A DNA stretch of 64,000 nucleotides from Trogon surrucura. Lineage: Eukaryota > Chordata > Aves > Trogoniformes > Trogonidae. Numbering within the stretch: position 1 is the stretch's first letter; every line of letters begins with the position of its first letter. Under the pieces are notes generated by a model, which had not been told where the DNA came from, did not search any database, and saw only the letters and a program-made list of their open reading frames with translations. Location: the NCBI GenBank assembly GCA_020746105.1, contig CM036627.1, positions 186,001 to 250,000 on the forward strand, in the 5' to 3' direction. Positions 12,528-49,259 of the stretch are shown here, piece by piece. The translations under genes and the position numbers were made by a program.

Positions 12528-14534
12528 CTAGAAAAGCAAGAGAAAGGACATTGAGTTGGTTGGCTCGCAACTAACTGGAGTTATTTTTTCTTTTTAGTAC
12601 GTCTTTGAGCACAGTGTGGTTCGCACTCCCAGAACGGTGTTTGAAACTGAGGCTTGTGCAGGTGATAAACACGAAAGTCCAAGCCTGCTGTCTTGGGCAC
12701 ACAAAAAGACTTTGTGAGAGCCTCTGCACAAGGCAGCCAAAAGCAGCAACTACAAGTGTTTGTACGCTTTGCTCAAAAGACAATCGCAAACTTCCTATTG
12801 CAACGTTCGGCATGTCGCGATGTCACTTTTGCCCTTTCAGGCCAGTTTCTGATGGGAGCTGCCAGCATTGTTTCCCCTCATTCAAATTTCAGAGAGCATG
12901 TGAAACACAGGATATGGAAATTTCCACTTGAAAGACTGAAGCCGGTCCCATCTCAGTGGACACGGGACCAATTACACACTCTCTTGGAAGGGCTGAGTGG
13001 ACACTGCTCAGAGCTGACCTATGACAGAGCAAAGCTGGCAGCTGCTCTCCCAGATCGTTATTTGTGATAATCAGAAGTGGCAGCAACACAGCTCCAGATG
13101 GTCGTGTTTGAACTCTGCTCCACAGATGTCTATGTAAACAAGTTATACTCTTAATTTCTTCCGGAACTTTGTTCTTTGCACTTTAATTTGTGCGAACAGG
13201 CAACGCGGTTTTGCCAAGCGACAGCGCACATTGCAGGCAACCCCACGCTGTCCTGAGCAGTCAGACGGACCCATGACCGCTGGAAAACCAAGTTCATTTT
13301 GGTCTCTGGAAAAGACAACGAAACCAGTGGCTGCTTCCCCCCCCTTGCTATCTTTAGTGCCTATTTGTACTGGCATAAAACATTCCACTAGGACCGAAAA
13401 TAGGAAACGTGCGGCTCTGCGGCAGAGCTGACGTTTATTCAGGGCCGCAGGCAGAGCTGCACGAACGCCTTCGAGGCCGTGCTCCGAGCACACATCTCCG
13501 GCGGCAGAAGGGAAGCGCGGCCACCGCCGCACATCGCGGCGCGCAGCGACGCCGCTGCCGGCACCTTCGCCAGGCCCCGCCGGCCGCTTGCTGGACGGGC
13601 TGGAAGCGGAGCGGCAGGCCCGGCGGACGGGCGGGTTCTTCGTACACAACCACATTTAACCCCAGGAGGCACCTTTAACAAGGGGCATACGGGCGTTCTC
13701 TGTTTACGCCGGGGAGGAGACCCGCGACTCCCTGCTCTCCCAAACCCGAGGGCTGCGGACCCGCGGCGGGGACAAGCCTGGCCCCACAAGCCGGCATCCC
13801 CGGCCCTGCGCTTTCAGGAGGCTGCAGCCTGACGAGGCCAACTCCTTCGGAGAGCCGGCCTAAGCCACGACCCAGGGGCCCCCCAGCAGCGACCCACCGC
13901 CCGCCGCCGTGATCACCCAGACGCCGAGGCCGCCCGGCAGCGCCCCCCCCCGCAGCGGCGGGTCACCGTCCGGCACGCCGGCGCCTTCCCCGGCCGCACG
14001 CCGGGGCCGAGCCCCGCTACAGCGCGGGAGCCGGGCCCGCCGGTCCTCGCCGCGGGCCGCTCCGCCGGGCCGGGCTGCCGGCTCCCCGGCCGCGGTCTTC
14101 CCCGCCCCGCCGCCGCCCGGCCCCCCGCTCACCCATCCGCCGTGCGCCTCCATCCACTCGCCCCGCTCCTCGGCCAGGTAGGCGGCCAGCGCGGCGGCCA
14201 GGCAGCGCGGCCCGTCGCTGCAGCCCCGCTCGGCCAGCGCGGCGGCCAGCGTGCCCGCGAAGACCACCAGCGCCAGCAGCCGCCCCCAGTTGAGGCCGCC
14301 GTCGGCCTCCAGCTGCGCCGCCACCCGCGCCAGCAGCGCCGCCGCCTCCTGCGGCTCGGCCCGCGCCAGTGGCGCGCAGGAGCGGAAGAAGGGCCGCTCC
14401 CGCCGCTCCAGCTCGGCCGCCGCCCGCCGCAGCGCGGCCGCCGTGGGGCTCGGGGGCAGCGCGGCGCCGCCGCCGCGGTGCTGGAAGTAGTCCTCCAGCA
14501 GCAGCGCCGTCTCCTCCTTCAGCGAGCCCGGCAT
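12396..14534 (-). CDS. BCL2L10: BCL2L10 / NR-13, anti-apoptotic BCL2 family protein
   Basis: Two coding exons, 14133-14534 and 12396-12527, give 177 residues, the length I recall for avian NR-13. Visible parts in order: an N-terminal BH4-like helix (LKEETALLLEDYFQHR, about 5-20); a BH3-like stretch (LRRAAAELERRERPFF, about 35-50); BH1 (GLNWGRLLALVVFAG, about 79-93); BH2 spanning the exon junction (EWMEAHGGW then DGFCRFF, about 126-141); and a hydrophobic C-terminal anchor ending LAFLLVVR. The family acts at the mitochondrial outer membrane and ER, binding pro-apoptotic partners such as BAX through the BH1-BH2-BH3 groove. NR-13 was first described in quail neuroretina. The start is the first ATG before the BH4 helix. 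Exon 1 lies in a CpG island and is almost saturated for G/C third positions, while exon 2 is not. Intron of 1605 bp with GT-AG ends; the junction joins TGG (W134) to GAT (D135). Confidence 0.95.
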
Positions 14535-14900
14535 GGCGGCGGCCCACGGCGGCTGCGGCCCCGCAGCAGCAGCTGCCGCCGACTAAGAGACTGAGAGGCG
14601 GGGCGGCCCCTCCGCCCGGCCCGGCCCGGCCCGGCCCAGCCCGCCCCGGGCGCCGCGGAGCGCTCCCCCTCCTCCGGGGCGGGGCTCGGCGCGGTGGGCA
14701 GCCGGGCCCGGGGTGGGGGGTGGCGGTCGCGGGCCGGCACGTCCCGCGGCGCCGCCGGGGAGGGGGGCATCCCGAGGGTCCGGCCGCATCCCCGGGGGCT
14801 GCACCGCGGGCACAAAGCCGCGGGTTTCCCCGGGCAGACGAGCGAAACGCGGGGTTCCCGGGTGCCGGCTGCGAGGTGCTCTTTTCATCATGGGTTTTGT
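13400..14900. promoter_or_regulatory. CpG island and promoter of BCL2L10
   Basis: Dense CpG over about 1.5 kb, covering the BCL2L10 first exon, the start of its intron and the region upstream of the ATG. GC boxes of the GGGGCGGGG type are visible at 14598-14607 and 14674-14686, and a short (CCCGG)n stretch lies near 14617-14640. No TATA box stands out, fitting a CpG-island promoter. I see no gene leaving in the opposite direction. The edges are estimated by eye. Confidence 0.7.
14133..14534 (-). CDS. BCL2L10: BCL2L10 exon 1 (coding part)
   Basis: 134 codons from ATG to GGATGG, then donor GTGAGC. It holds the BH4, BH3-like and BH1 regions and the first half of BH2. Composition is extremely G/C rich (Ala, Arg, Gly, Leu codons), which makes long frames appear in other phases; those are shadows. 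Confidence 0.95.
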
Positions 14901-17214
14901 TCCACGTTAGTGGCCCAAGCCCGCGTTCTTTGCATCAGAGGACCTTGAGGTTTCCCAGCACTGCGGGATGCGCGTGTGCCGAGCAAATGCAGAGGCGTTT
15001 GCTTTACGTGAGGCGTATGGGCAAAAATTGAGGATGAGGAGCTGTATAGTGGAAAGGTTGGGCCCTTCTCTGCTGCTGGTGTGAAATAAAATGGCTGAGG
15101 ACTGCAGTGGCCAAGTGCCGGGTTTGCACAGGGCACAGCTCCACGGTGACGCTGCAGCCACACACCTCCCCTGCATCCCCACTGTGCCCTTGGAGCTGTG
15201 AGTACAGTCAGCTGCTCGACAGACCATCAAAACTCCCATAAAAACCACCCCAGGGTTTATGGCAGGCCCAGTACAGGAACACCCAACCCCGCTCAGTGCC
15301 AGCTGGCAGGTGAGGTGCGGGTGGCGGCACGGCCTGGCGCGAGGCACGGCTGTGACCGCCCCGTCCCCAGGCAGCACCGCGCCGCAGCCGCCTGGGACTG
15401 GGTCGTGCTGTCACACCTCGTCACACAACGGGCTCAAGGTGCCCAACGTGCCAGCACGGGACCACTCGGCTTCACCTCACCTATCCTGAGCTACAGCTCT
15501 CTGCCTCCATTCTACACACCCGTCAGAAAATCTAAAAATAGATGGTTGGAATCAATCCTGTTTCGATTTCTGAGATCGCTATGAAGAATTGGCCTGATTT
15601 CTCAGAACCGTTCCTAAAGCAAACTCTTAGCTCTACATCCCCATATTTGGGGTTTGTTTTCTTTTTAAGCGGGGAAACCTGTGTGTATGTGCTAGAGCAG
15701 TAGCTGGAATGATGTCTTCACTTTTCCCCAATGCTCACACACATGCCTTTTCAACTAGAGTTTTCCTTGTGATTGTTAATCCTGGAGCAGGAATTTCCTA
15801 TTGCATTCCTCATGGCTGGAGAGCAAGAGGGAGAGGCTGTTTTTTCTCTAGCAATATCCTTTTCCACCCTTCCTGTTTATGTAGCATTTTTGTTGAACAG
15901 GACAGAGCAGTCTGACAGTGACTTTGCCCGAGCTGTAGCTCCCTTGCTCTCCATACCCGGCTACAGGCTGCTTGCGCAGCCTTTCGGGACGGACTTTCCT
16001 TCACCTCCTCGCCTGAGCCAGGGAGCAGGTCGAGAAGGTCGGGCCAGCGCCAGGGCTCATCTGTGACACTGCTGCTTCCCAGAGCTGCACAGCTCTTCTC
16101 CAAGGCTGGGACACGCTGGGGAAAGGACCAGGCGCACGTTAAAACCTCTCTCTCCAGAAGGGAATGGAGACATTCCCAAGATACAAACAGCTTGATGGAC
16201 CAAAGGGAGGTCTCGGAATGCTGAGTTTTCCAAAGCCTCCCTTGTCAACCTTTAGCAAGTAAGAGATACGATGGATACATCAGTGCCCTGTTCGTTTATC
16301 TGATGGGAAGGCCAGGCTCATCCTGACTCATGGCTTTCAGTATGACCTCAGGAACAAAAAGGTGATTTTCACAGGTGCCAAGTCCATAAAACCTGACTTA
16401 CAAGTGCATGGGCAGTGGTCCTAAATGCAGGAACCACAGGATTTCTCCCTGTAAGAACCGAAGTGCAAGATGCAATGTCAGCCTCGTTGTCACTGGAACT
16501 GGTGACAACTTGAGCACTCAGAACAAGCTAGCTCAGCACTTTCCCCAGCCCCTCAGAGGAAAGGAAATGAAACAATGTGCCTAAATTAGGGAGGTGCTTT
16601 TTTCAGTGTTTAGTGAGCACTTCCACCAACCCACCTTCATGCTGGCCAGAAAACCTACACTCAAGTGGAGAGGACAGCTGACCCCAGCACAGTTCTCTCC
16701 TACTGACAGGGCAGAAAGCTGAACTGCTGCATCTCAAGGTGATCTGCAAACAGAGTTTACCCAAACAGTGGTAGCCCAAGCCCTCAACAGCATTTCGGTG
16801 CCCAGCTTTCCCTGGTGTCCCAACTGCAATGCACGGAGAATCCTGCGCTCCCACAAACCACATACTAAGCGTTTTCAAGCGCACTTCTAGGTACGGCGAT
16901 GGGGATCTGGAGAGAAACCATTGCATTAGCTGTGATCCTTCTGAGCACGAAAACACAACCTGAATTCTGGCCTCCTGAATGCAGAAGGCACTCAGGTGGA
17001 GTTTCAGGTACTTTCAAGGACGGCTCACTGTCAGCTGCTGTGGCTCACTTTGGGTATTTCCAGAAGATATTCCAGAAACAGTTTGGATTTCACCCTAGGT
17101 TTTTGAAGGACAAATTACCTAAGAAACTGTATGGTGCAAAAGGAAATGCCAAAAAAAGAGAAAAAATAGCTACCATTACGAGTACCTAATGGAAGGGAAA
17201 AATGACCTTACACA
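14901..17214. other. Intergenic between GNB5 3' end and BCL2L10
   Basis: About 2.3 kb between the likely GNB5 poly(A) site and the BCL2L10 CpG island. No exon, RNA gene or repeat family recognised. It could carry BCL2L10 upstream regulatory sites, but none can be named from the sequence. Confidence 0.45.
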
Positions 17215-17237
17215 TCTTCTCAATATGTAAAATACAA

Positions 17238-17243
17238 TTTATT
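17238..17243 (-). terminator. Poly(A) signal, GNB5
   Basis: AATAAA on the minus strand (TTTATT on the plus). It is the only canonical copy I find between the stop codon and this point, so it is the best candidate for the 3' end. Confidence 0.5.
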
Positions 17244-17675
17244 GTATTTAGGCCATCCATAAGTATCAACACAATGTCGTATGTTTGAAACAAACATCTT
17301 ACCAATAAATACTATCTAAACAATATTAATCTTTTGATCAAATGTGTACAGCGTATTGACTCAATATTGCACAGTGAGCTCTATATGACATTTCCATAGT
17401 GCATTCAGTTTGTTACAGGGATAGTTTGCCACATATATTGCAAAGCATCAGAGCTGACTTTTCCAAGTGCAAACAGCTGGACTATTTCATTAGGAACTGA
17501 AGGCTGACACGGTGTCAGTGTCCTGGGTTAACTGGTTAGGGATTCACGGAACCTAATGTTATCACGAATGAGGAGACTTTGTTTCTAATACAATTTTGAC
17601 AGAATGGGAAAAAAAAAATCCCACTTTTGAATCAAATGAGGATATTGTCATCAAACCTATGTGAACAGCCAACTC

Positions 17676-17712
17676 ACAGAATCACAGAATGTTGGGGGTT
17701 GGACTCCAGTGA
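17676..17712 (-). mobile_element. CR1 LINE, 3' tip fragment
   Basis: The plus strand reads ACAGAATCACAGAATG followed by GGGGGTTGGA, which is the reverse complement of the degenerate CR1 3' end. Only the tail is left, so it is an old or strongly 5'-truncated copy. Confidence 0.5.
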
Positions 17713-17728
17713 TCAGTGAGCTTGTGAT

Positions 17729-17750
17729 CAAGCTTACTCCAGTAAGCTTG
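17729..17750. repeat. 10-bp perfect inverted repeat
   Basis: CAAGCTTACT and AGTAAGCTTG separated by CC. On the minus strand it would form a hairpin in the inferred GNB5 3' UTR. No run of U follows, so no terminator role is implied. Confidence 0.7.
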
Positions 17751-18527
17751 TTTTCTCCTGTTTCAATCTAAATATAAATCATATCTGTTATCTTTTCAGA
17801 GATGTATCTCACTACTTGCATTTCAAAGGTCAGACAGTGCAAGCCCCCAGCATTACTCCAGCACTTTGCTCCCTATGTGCCTCTGCTCAGGTTAGAGCGA
17901 GTGAGTACCTGTCAGTACGGGTGTAGGGGACGCATTCTCATCTCAATAGTTTTCAATGCATAAATGCAGATGTAATTCCCCAATAGTTCTATAATTAGCT
18001 GTATCTCAGCTTTATCTAATCAAATCTTAATTCTATAGCAGCAGCTCCGCACGGGGTAGGTCCTGCTGGTTTGTATGGCATTACCGTGCTCCCCCAGAGG
18101 GCCGGGTGCTGCCAGCAACGTGGCAGCCGTGCTGCTTCCTCGAAGCCCGGCAGCTCCTGGATCAGACGAGCTCGTGTGCTCGGGCGAGCGCAGTATCAAA
18201 CGCTGGCAGGAACCATGGCTCACAGCAGGTTTTCAACAACCCGCTGCTGTTCTTTCTCCAATTGAACTGTGACAAAACTATGTCCACGCTGGTGGGAGAC
18301 GACTGTGAGAATAAGGACGGTACGATTTGGCTTGTAAGGTTTCACCTGCATGTGCATGAACTTACATGGCTCCGGCGTTGCAGGAGGACGTTAAAAAGGG
18401 CACAGACTGCCTTAATACAGGTTGGAGCTACGGTGCCCTGAACCGCTCAAAATGCAAGTAAGAATCATGATCGTAGGAATGGCTACGACTGACTTGGAAA
18501 AGATTTGACCATCAGTATAATGGTGCT

Positions 18528-18575
18528 TGGTGCTTAGCGTGTAGTACCCCTTAGTGCTTAGCATGTAGTACTCCT
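18528..18575. repeat. 24-bp tandem duplication
   Basis: Two adjacent 24-bp units containing GTGCTTAGC-GTGTAGTAC, differing at about three positions. Lies in the inferred GNB5 3' UTR. Confidence 0.75.
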
Positions 18576-19352
18576 TTAAGTCAAAGAAAATTCACTCACC
18601 AAGTGATACAATTAAAAATTTCTAAGAAACTACTGGTTAAGTATTACCTCATGATTATGTAAATCATGTTTATATCCCTCCTCTTTGCAGTTTATCAGTT
18701 TGTATATATTTAGATTCTTTATATTCAGGTAACAGAGATGAAATACTTCCATTTAAAAAGACGGCAGGAAAAAACAGGGATTGAAAGGATTTCTTTTCTG
18801 TACAAAAAATACATTTTTATGGTAACAGCCAGTACCTTCACAGTAGGTCCTTTGCTCCTCTACTTACCACAAGTTTCAGTCATCCATAATGCCATCATAA
18901 AGTATAATTTTTTTTTTTTTCCACTTTTCAACATCAAAATTCAATGCACTACTACGGAATGTTTCCAAAGTCTTATGCTACATCCTGATAAAATCAGGCC
19001 TCTTTTTTTCTTTTTTTTAAATTTAAAAAGGAACTAAATTCATGCAAATAAATACATAATGTGCACTGAAATACTCGATTCTATGATACAGGTGACTTCA
19101 GAGAAAAGTCCCTTTATAACTATCTAAAGTAATCCTAATAAAAGAAGATAGTTTCAAAACAGAATTCAAAACATTTCATTTGACTGCAAGTTGATGTTTG
19201 CTATGTGTTCAAGCCTAGTTGTGTTAATCTGTGGGTTCAGTGTCACTCTTTTGTAGTGTAGCAAATATTTGATTTTGAGGGGTGGCTTTTTTATGCAGTT
19301 CTTGTAGTCCAAGGTTTCAGTCTTCATTTGATTCTGCACACGGGGTCTCAGG

Positions 19353-44430
<25,078 letters not shown>

Positions 44431-44448
44431 CTCTGCGGTTGGAGAGAG

Positions 44449-47400
44449 CTGAAAGAGAGAAGGAGGAAAGTGTGTATTCCAGTCCAGTGCAAAGCCTCCC
44501 ACAGGTGCTCTGTGAGCTGATGCAGCTTAGCCTGCACGCAGACATCCGCAGGCTGGATAATCTCTCGGTGACTAATCTCCCCAGTTTGATGAACGGTCGG
44601 GATCTGCAAGACAGTCACGTGCTCCGCAGATTATATTTTATGAATAAAAACACAAAGTAAAAAAGAAATTGGGTTACAATGTGCACTGATTAAACACGGT
44701 TGTAACGTGCACTGTGCACACGGATTCACACGTAGCAAATTACTCTGAAGTTTCTACTTAACTACTGTCAGCAGGCAGTAACCAGAAATGCGTAACAGCA
44801 GCTGGATTTGTGAGCAACCTGCACTGATCAGTATCTATTGCTTTTCTACTGCGTTGTTAAATAGTCAATATTATGTAGTATTTTTAAAGCTGAAAAGATG
44901 ACCTAGCAGGATTCAGTCAGAAGCCGCAAAAATACTATGAACAATGTGCTGCTCGGGCAGAAACTGATGCTTCCAGCACACTTTTGTTCTCAAGCCAGGT
45001 GTCTCTAGGCTCAAAGCACTATCATCAACAGAGAATTTAAAACTATCTAAGAGTCAGAAAAACGAACAAAAATAATACTGTAGTGTCATTTTTCTGTGTG
45101 CATTTCTCACAGGGAAAATGGGATCTTTCACCACTTCTAAAATGAAAGTTAACATTATTTAGACATGTATATAAATAATGAGGTTATCGTTAACAATTAG
45201 AAGAAGCTATTGCAGGAGAGATTTAAGTGGAGCAAAAGAAATTCGACAAGCTAGGTATATTTTAGAATTTGTTTAGCTGGACATTACTCCAAACTCTATT
45301 CTACGCACCTGGTTCTATTCTAAAGCATTTCACGGGACTCCTTGAAAAATGAAATGATAAACTCAAGAATCCTGTCCACACTCAAGTTAACAAAAATTTA
45401 GCTGTTGTCTCCAAGAGATGTGTAACTTCCTCCCAAAACGTGGGAAGCAATCTGCCCTGAAGGGAGGCAGAGCACCTGGGCTCAGTTCTGCTAGATTCTT
45501 ATGACTGAATAACCTGTTATTCCAAGGTTCTTAAAATCAGTGGTTCCCATTGAGAGCAACTCAGGTTGGATTTATATCATGGATTTATATACTTGGTGTG
45601 AAGCCTCAAGAGCCAACCAGACTGGGAGGAAAACTTCCACTTGAGCAGAACTGTAAAATCGAGATAGTATAGGTAAGAATACCATCTTATTTGAACAAAA
45701 TAACATTACTAGATCTAGACTTTAGGGAATGATTTATCAGGCTTGGAATAAATGCTCCGAGCAGAATTAATCTTTGATAATGTGTGAGAATTTGCTGGAG
45801 TAACACACAGGGTGAATCATACCTGCTATCAGTATTTTACTTCAGAGGAGATTATGACACGATACAAAATTTTGCTACAAGAGAAGCCAATAAAACTTCT
45901 GGATAATTAAAAAGCAGTATTACGCCTTAGACTGTTTGTGATAATGATGGATTTGTACAGTATTTTATAAAAATATAACCTATTTAAACCAAAAAGGTCC
46001 AAAAAGATTACAACTTCTTGCACTGTAGCCTGAAATTTTAAATCTTAATAGGTTTTCAAAGTTACAATAGAAATTTAAAACTAGAAAAATGGTGAAGCAT
46101 TAAGAAATATGCTACATACAGAGAAATTCCGTACAAAGTTCAATCTTTTTGATAAATATCCAGAATACCTACCTTTTCAAACAGCAAGAACCTGGAGACT
46201 CTCAAGATGACTAAACAGGCAACGCACAACTGCTAATGCAGAAAAGCAACTGTCCTAGTAAGTCTACTTAAAGGGTATTTAAAGCTTAGCCTCTCTGGTT
46301 GTATCACTTCAGGTCAGTTACGTACTGATGATTACAGTTTAAAGGCTTTATTTTAACTGCTCTCTTTCAGAATATAGAGTAAAGAACACACAACTATCTA
46401 TTAGGCAAACCAAATCTTACCTGCCTGTTACATATAGCTGCAATCTTTTGGACGATTTACAAGTGTCAAAGTTTAAACTTACTGAGGACATGAGTGATGA
46501 GACTGGTTTTTCCCACTATCAAGTTGACATTCTGACAAACAGCACCGTCAATGTTAACTTTATCTCATACTCTTAATAAAATTTAAAACTCAAGCAGATT
46601 GGTTAGTGTCCTGGCTGGTTCTTCCTTGGATATACTTTTACTGTTCACCTGCTTTAAGACAATAAATTTAAAATCAGTAAGATTAAAAATTGCTGCCTTT
46701 TTGCACTCTTTGAAAAAAATTTGGGGAAATTTAAGAAAACACATCTTAAACATTTCAAAAGTGCTGCAGGTCACATCTACTATTGAAACTCTACTGAAGT
46801 CACTGAAATCGTGCCATTAACTGTTTCCATTTGATAGTCAAGGGATCTGAGCCAAAACAAGGAAAAAAAAAAATAGTTCCCAGGCCAGTAGAGACTTGGG
46901 AAGAAGCAACCTGTCCTTATCTTTCTTTTTTAGAATATTATAGGAACACGGGACTGAAAGGGACCACCTCTGCTGCTGAGACCTGTTCCCCGGAACTGCA
47001 GGAGCTGAACATCTCTACACCTCCAGAGATGCCAACAGCATCTTCATAAGCCATTTCAGTGCTCCCCCACTGCAGTAAGGACCATCATCCAGCACCCTCC
47101 CATTGGAATGAAATAGCTTTCTCCTTTATTATCATCCTAGGAAAGCTGATCTCAGTAATGCCTCTCTTATCTATCAGCTTTCACTAAAACTGCTCCTTGT
47201 ACTTGGAGGAATTATAGATAACAAACAGAATTTTGTACTTACACACTGGCCAAAGGCATTAATGTCAGCAACAGTGAGCTACGTTTCTGATGGCACACAA
47301 TAGACACCGATAATTTTGGATTTTTTTTTAAGAACATATTTCACTGCTTGCATACTCAGTGCTAATAGCATGCTTCACACAAAACTCTCAAAGCAACCAA

Positions 47401-47789
47401 GCATCAAACTACCAGAACAATTTTCCTTGATGGATAATTTTTGTCACAGACATACGTGCTTTCTCAAGCTCCTATGTGACGTAGGAGCGGGCTGTGATTT
47501 TACTCGTACCATCCCAGGGAACAGACATTCAGCTCCAGCGACTGCAAAAAAAAGGGCTATATGCAAATTACAGCAACCAAACTTGCTTGCATTAACATAT
47601 TTACAGAAATTCATGAGGAGCCAAGGACAGCATACCATTGTGACAGGAAGATACACACTGTGACAGCAAAGCAACCAGGCCATTAAATAAATATTTATGG
47701 TGCAATACAAGACTGACAGTTTTCACTAACGCTCACATAGTTCCAAGTAACTTCTTTCCAATGATTCCACACTGAAAACATAAGTATTG
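44449..47789. other. Region between MYO5C 3' end and GNB5L exon
   Basis: About 3.3 kb that should hold the GNB5L promoter and its non-coding first exon; neither can be pinned down by eye. The stretch near 46933-47120 (TAGGAACACGGGACTGAAAG and onwards) resembles an ancient, decayed CR1/L3-type tail but is too diverged to call firmly. Confidence 0.4.
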
Positions 47790-47794
47790 CATCA

Positions 47795-49106
47795 CTCAGA
47801 ACAGTACAAATTTATTTAAAAGCTACTTTATTTAACAGATTAAAATATCAGTCTACCTACATGTCCGTGATATTTTGTACAGCTTTTATTGTAATTGAAC
47901 AAAACACAAAATTCTTCCTTCATATAGAGTATCTCTCTGTGGATACCACTATGAGAATTTCACTGTACACAGTAAACGCCATGAACACTAAACAGCAAGA
48001 ATGATCCTTTCCTTCTATTTACACACTGTTCTGTGAAACTGAACAAGCTATACTAACTCTGTGTAAAAAAAATAAATCATCAAATCAATTGTTTCTTCCT
48101 GTTACATCTAAATTAACTAAATTAACAAAAACCCTTTAAATATTTCAAAGCTCCAGTACCTGACTTTAATAAGCATGTCTAATAGACTAGCTAGAAAATT
48201 AGCATTATTTACCAAGAAATTTCTAAGGACAGTCACCACCACGGTGAGGTGAATGCCGTTTCTCCAGTTCTGACAAGGTCCTGTACTAAATAAAGTTACT
48301 GTTTGTTGCATTCTGACTACAGGGAGAAGGCTGAACAAAGCAAAACGGGGACCACTTCTGCTCCCAAGCATCCAGCAATTGGAAGGAAATGAAGACGAAA
48401 TGTAAGGAATTGAGCTTAATCAACGAGACCAGGTCACGGTAGTTGCATTCACTTCTACTCAAGTGTCTCGGCTGGAGGAGGGAAACAAGCAAAAAAGAAA
48501 GGGAGCAAGACGATGTGCACGTGCGTGCAGCCTCAGTGGACATTCTGAAATGCACCACACTGGACGTGGAACCAAACCAGGAGATGACTCCTGCTTTTTA
48601 AATAAACAACCTTGTAATTCAAACCTGGATCATGGCATGAATTTTATATCTGACTTTTTTGTTATGGCGACCGATACGAAAACCCAGACTTGTCACTGCA
48701 GAGAACAAAACTGAAATCTGTCTTCAAGAGCACCTCAGGCAATTAATAGAAGGATAAAAGGGTGAAAGCTACTGTAAAACAGGTCTGGTATGTCATGGCA
48801 ATTAATAGAATTACCTTGGAAAAATACTGCTGTTACAGGAAGCATAATCTGTATGGTTAGCTTTGTGTTCAGCCGATGATATAAAGTCATCATTGTAGGA
48901 TTGTAATGAAGGGAGAAGAGTAGAAAAGAGAGAAGGAAATCACAAGTTGAAATTATTAATTCTTTTTAAGTCCTGACTCAAGATCTTAACATGTCTAACG
49001 GTTTAATTCACTCCAAGCTGCCACACTATGCACCAGCTGGAGAAATGACCCATGAAAGCCTCCTGTCTTTATATAGTCTCTGAGGAAATACCAAGGCACT
49101 GGTTTA
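47795..49106 (-). other. MYO5C: MYO5C 3' UTR (inferred)
   Basis: AT-rich sequence after the TAA at 49107-49109. Minus-strand AATAAA copies lie at 47885-47890, 47827-47832 and 47811-47816, so the transcript probably ends near 47790-47870, giving about 1.2-1.3 kb of 3' UTR. A second AATAAA overlaps the stop codon itself and is too early to be the main signal. Confidence 0.5.
47811..47890 (-). terminator. Cluster of poly(A) signals, MYO5C
   Basis: Three AATAAA hexamers on the minus strand within 80 bp (47885-47890, 47827-47832, 47811-47816). Which one is used cannot be told from sequence. Confidence 0.5.
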
Positions 49107-49259
49107 TTAAATCCTTGTGAGAAAGCCAAGTTTGAAGCTGCTAGGGACTTGTATCATTTCCAATGCATGCGGAGAGGGGGTGAAAGGAAACGTCACTTGA
49201 AAGACATATTTGGTATCAAGCATCAGCTGCGGAACATCCTCACGATTGTTTAGCACGGC
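49107..49259 (-). CDS. MYO5C: MYO5C exon, C-terminal
   Basis: Reads [20 protein letters not shown], then [20 protein letters not shown] and [13 protein letters not shown]. Last strands of the globular tail. Acceptor TTTCAG. Confidence 0.96.
   Translation of the reverse strand, partial: AVLNNREDVPQLMLDTKYVFQVTFPFTPSPHALEMIQVPSSFKLGFLTRI

Larger units (their letters stand above)
17220..19352 (-). other. GNB5: GNB5 3' UTR (inferred)
   Basis: Sequence following the TAA at 19353-19355 up to the first convincing minus-strand AATAAA (17238-17243), about 2.1 kb. It is AT-rich and contains a small CR1 tip, a 24-bp tandem duplication at 18528-18575 and T-runs near 18909 and 19005. The extent is inferred; no transcript evidence is available. 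Confidence 0.5.

Noticed and set aside
14017-14547. Minus-strand 176-codon frame overlapping BCL2L10 exon 1
   Set aside because: It is the +1 shadow of the real reading frame and has only Gly/Ala/Arg low-complexity sequence.
13900-14900. A divergent plus-strand gene sharing the BCL2L10 CpG island
   Set aside because: No exon-like frame or family match to the right of 14.9 kb on the plus strand.
46933-47120. Ancient CR1/L3-like tail
   Set aside because: Only a short AGGAACACGGGACTGAAAGG-type stretch resembles LINE tails; too diverged to separate from chance without a database.
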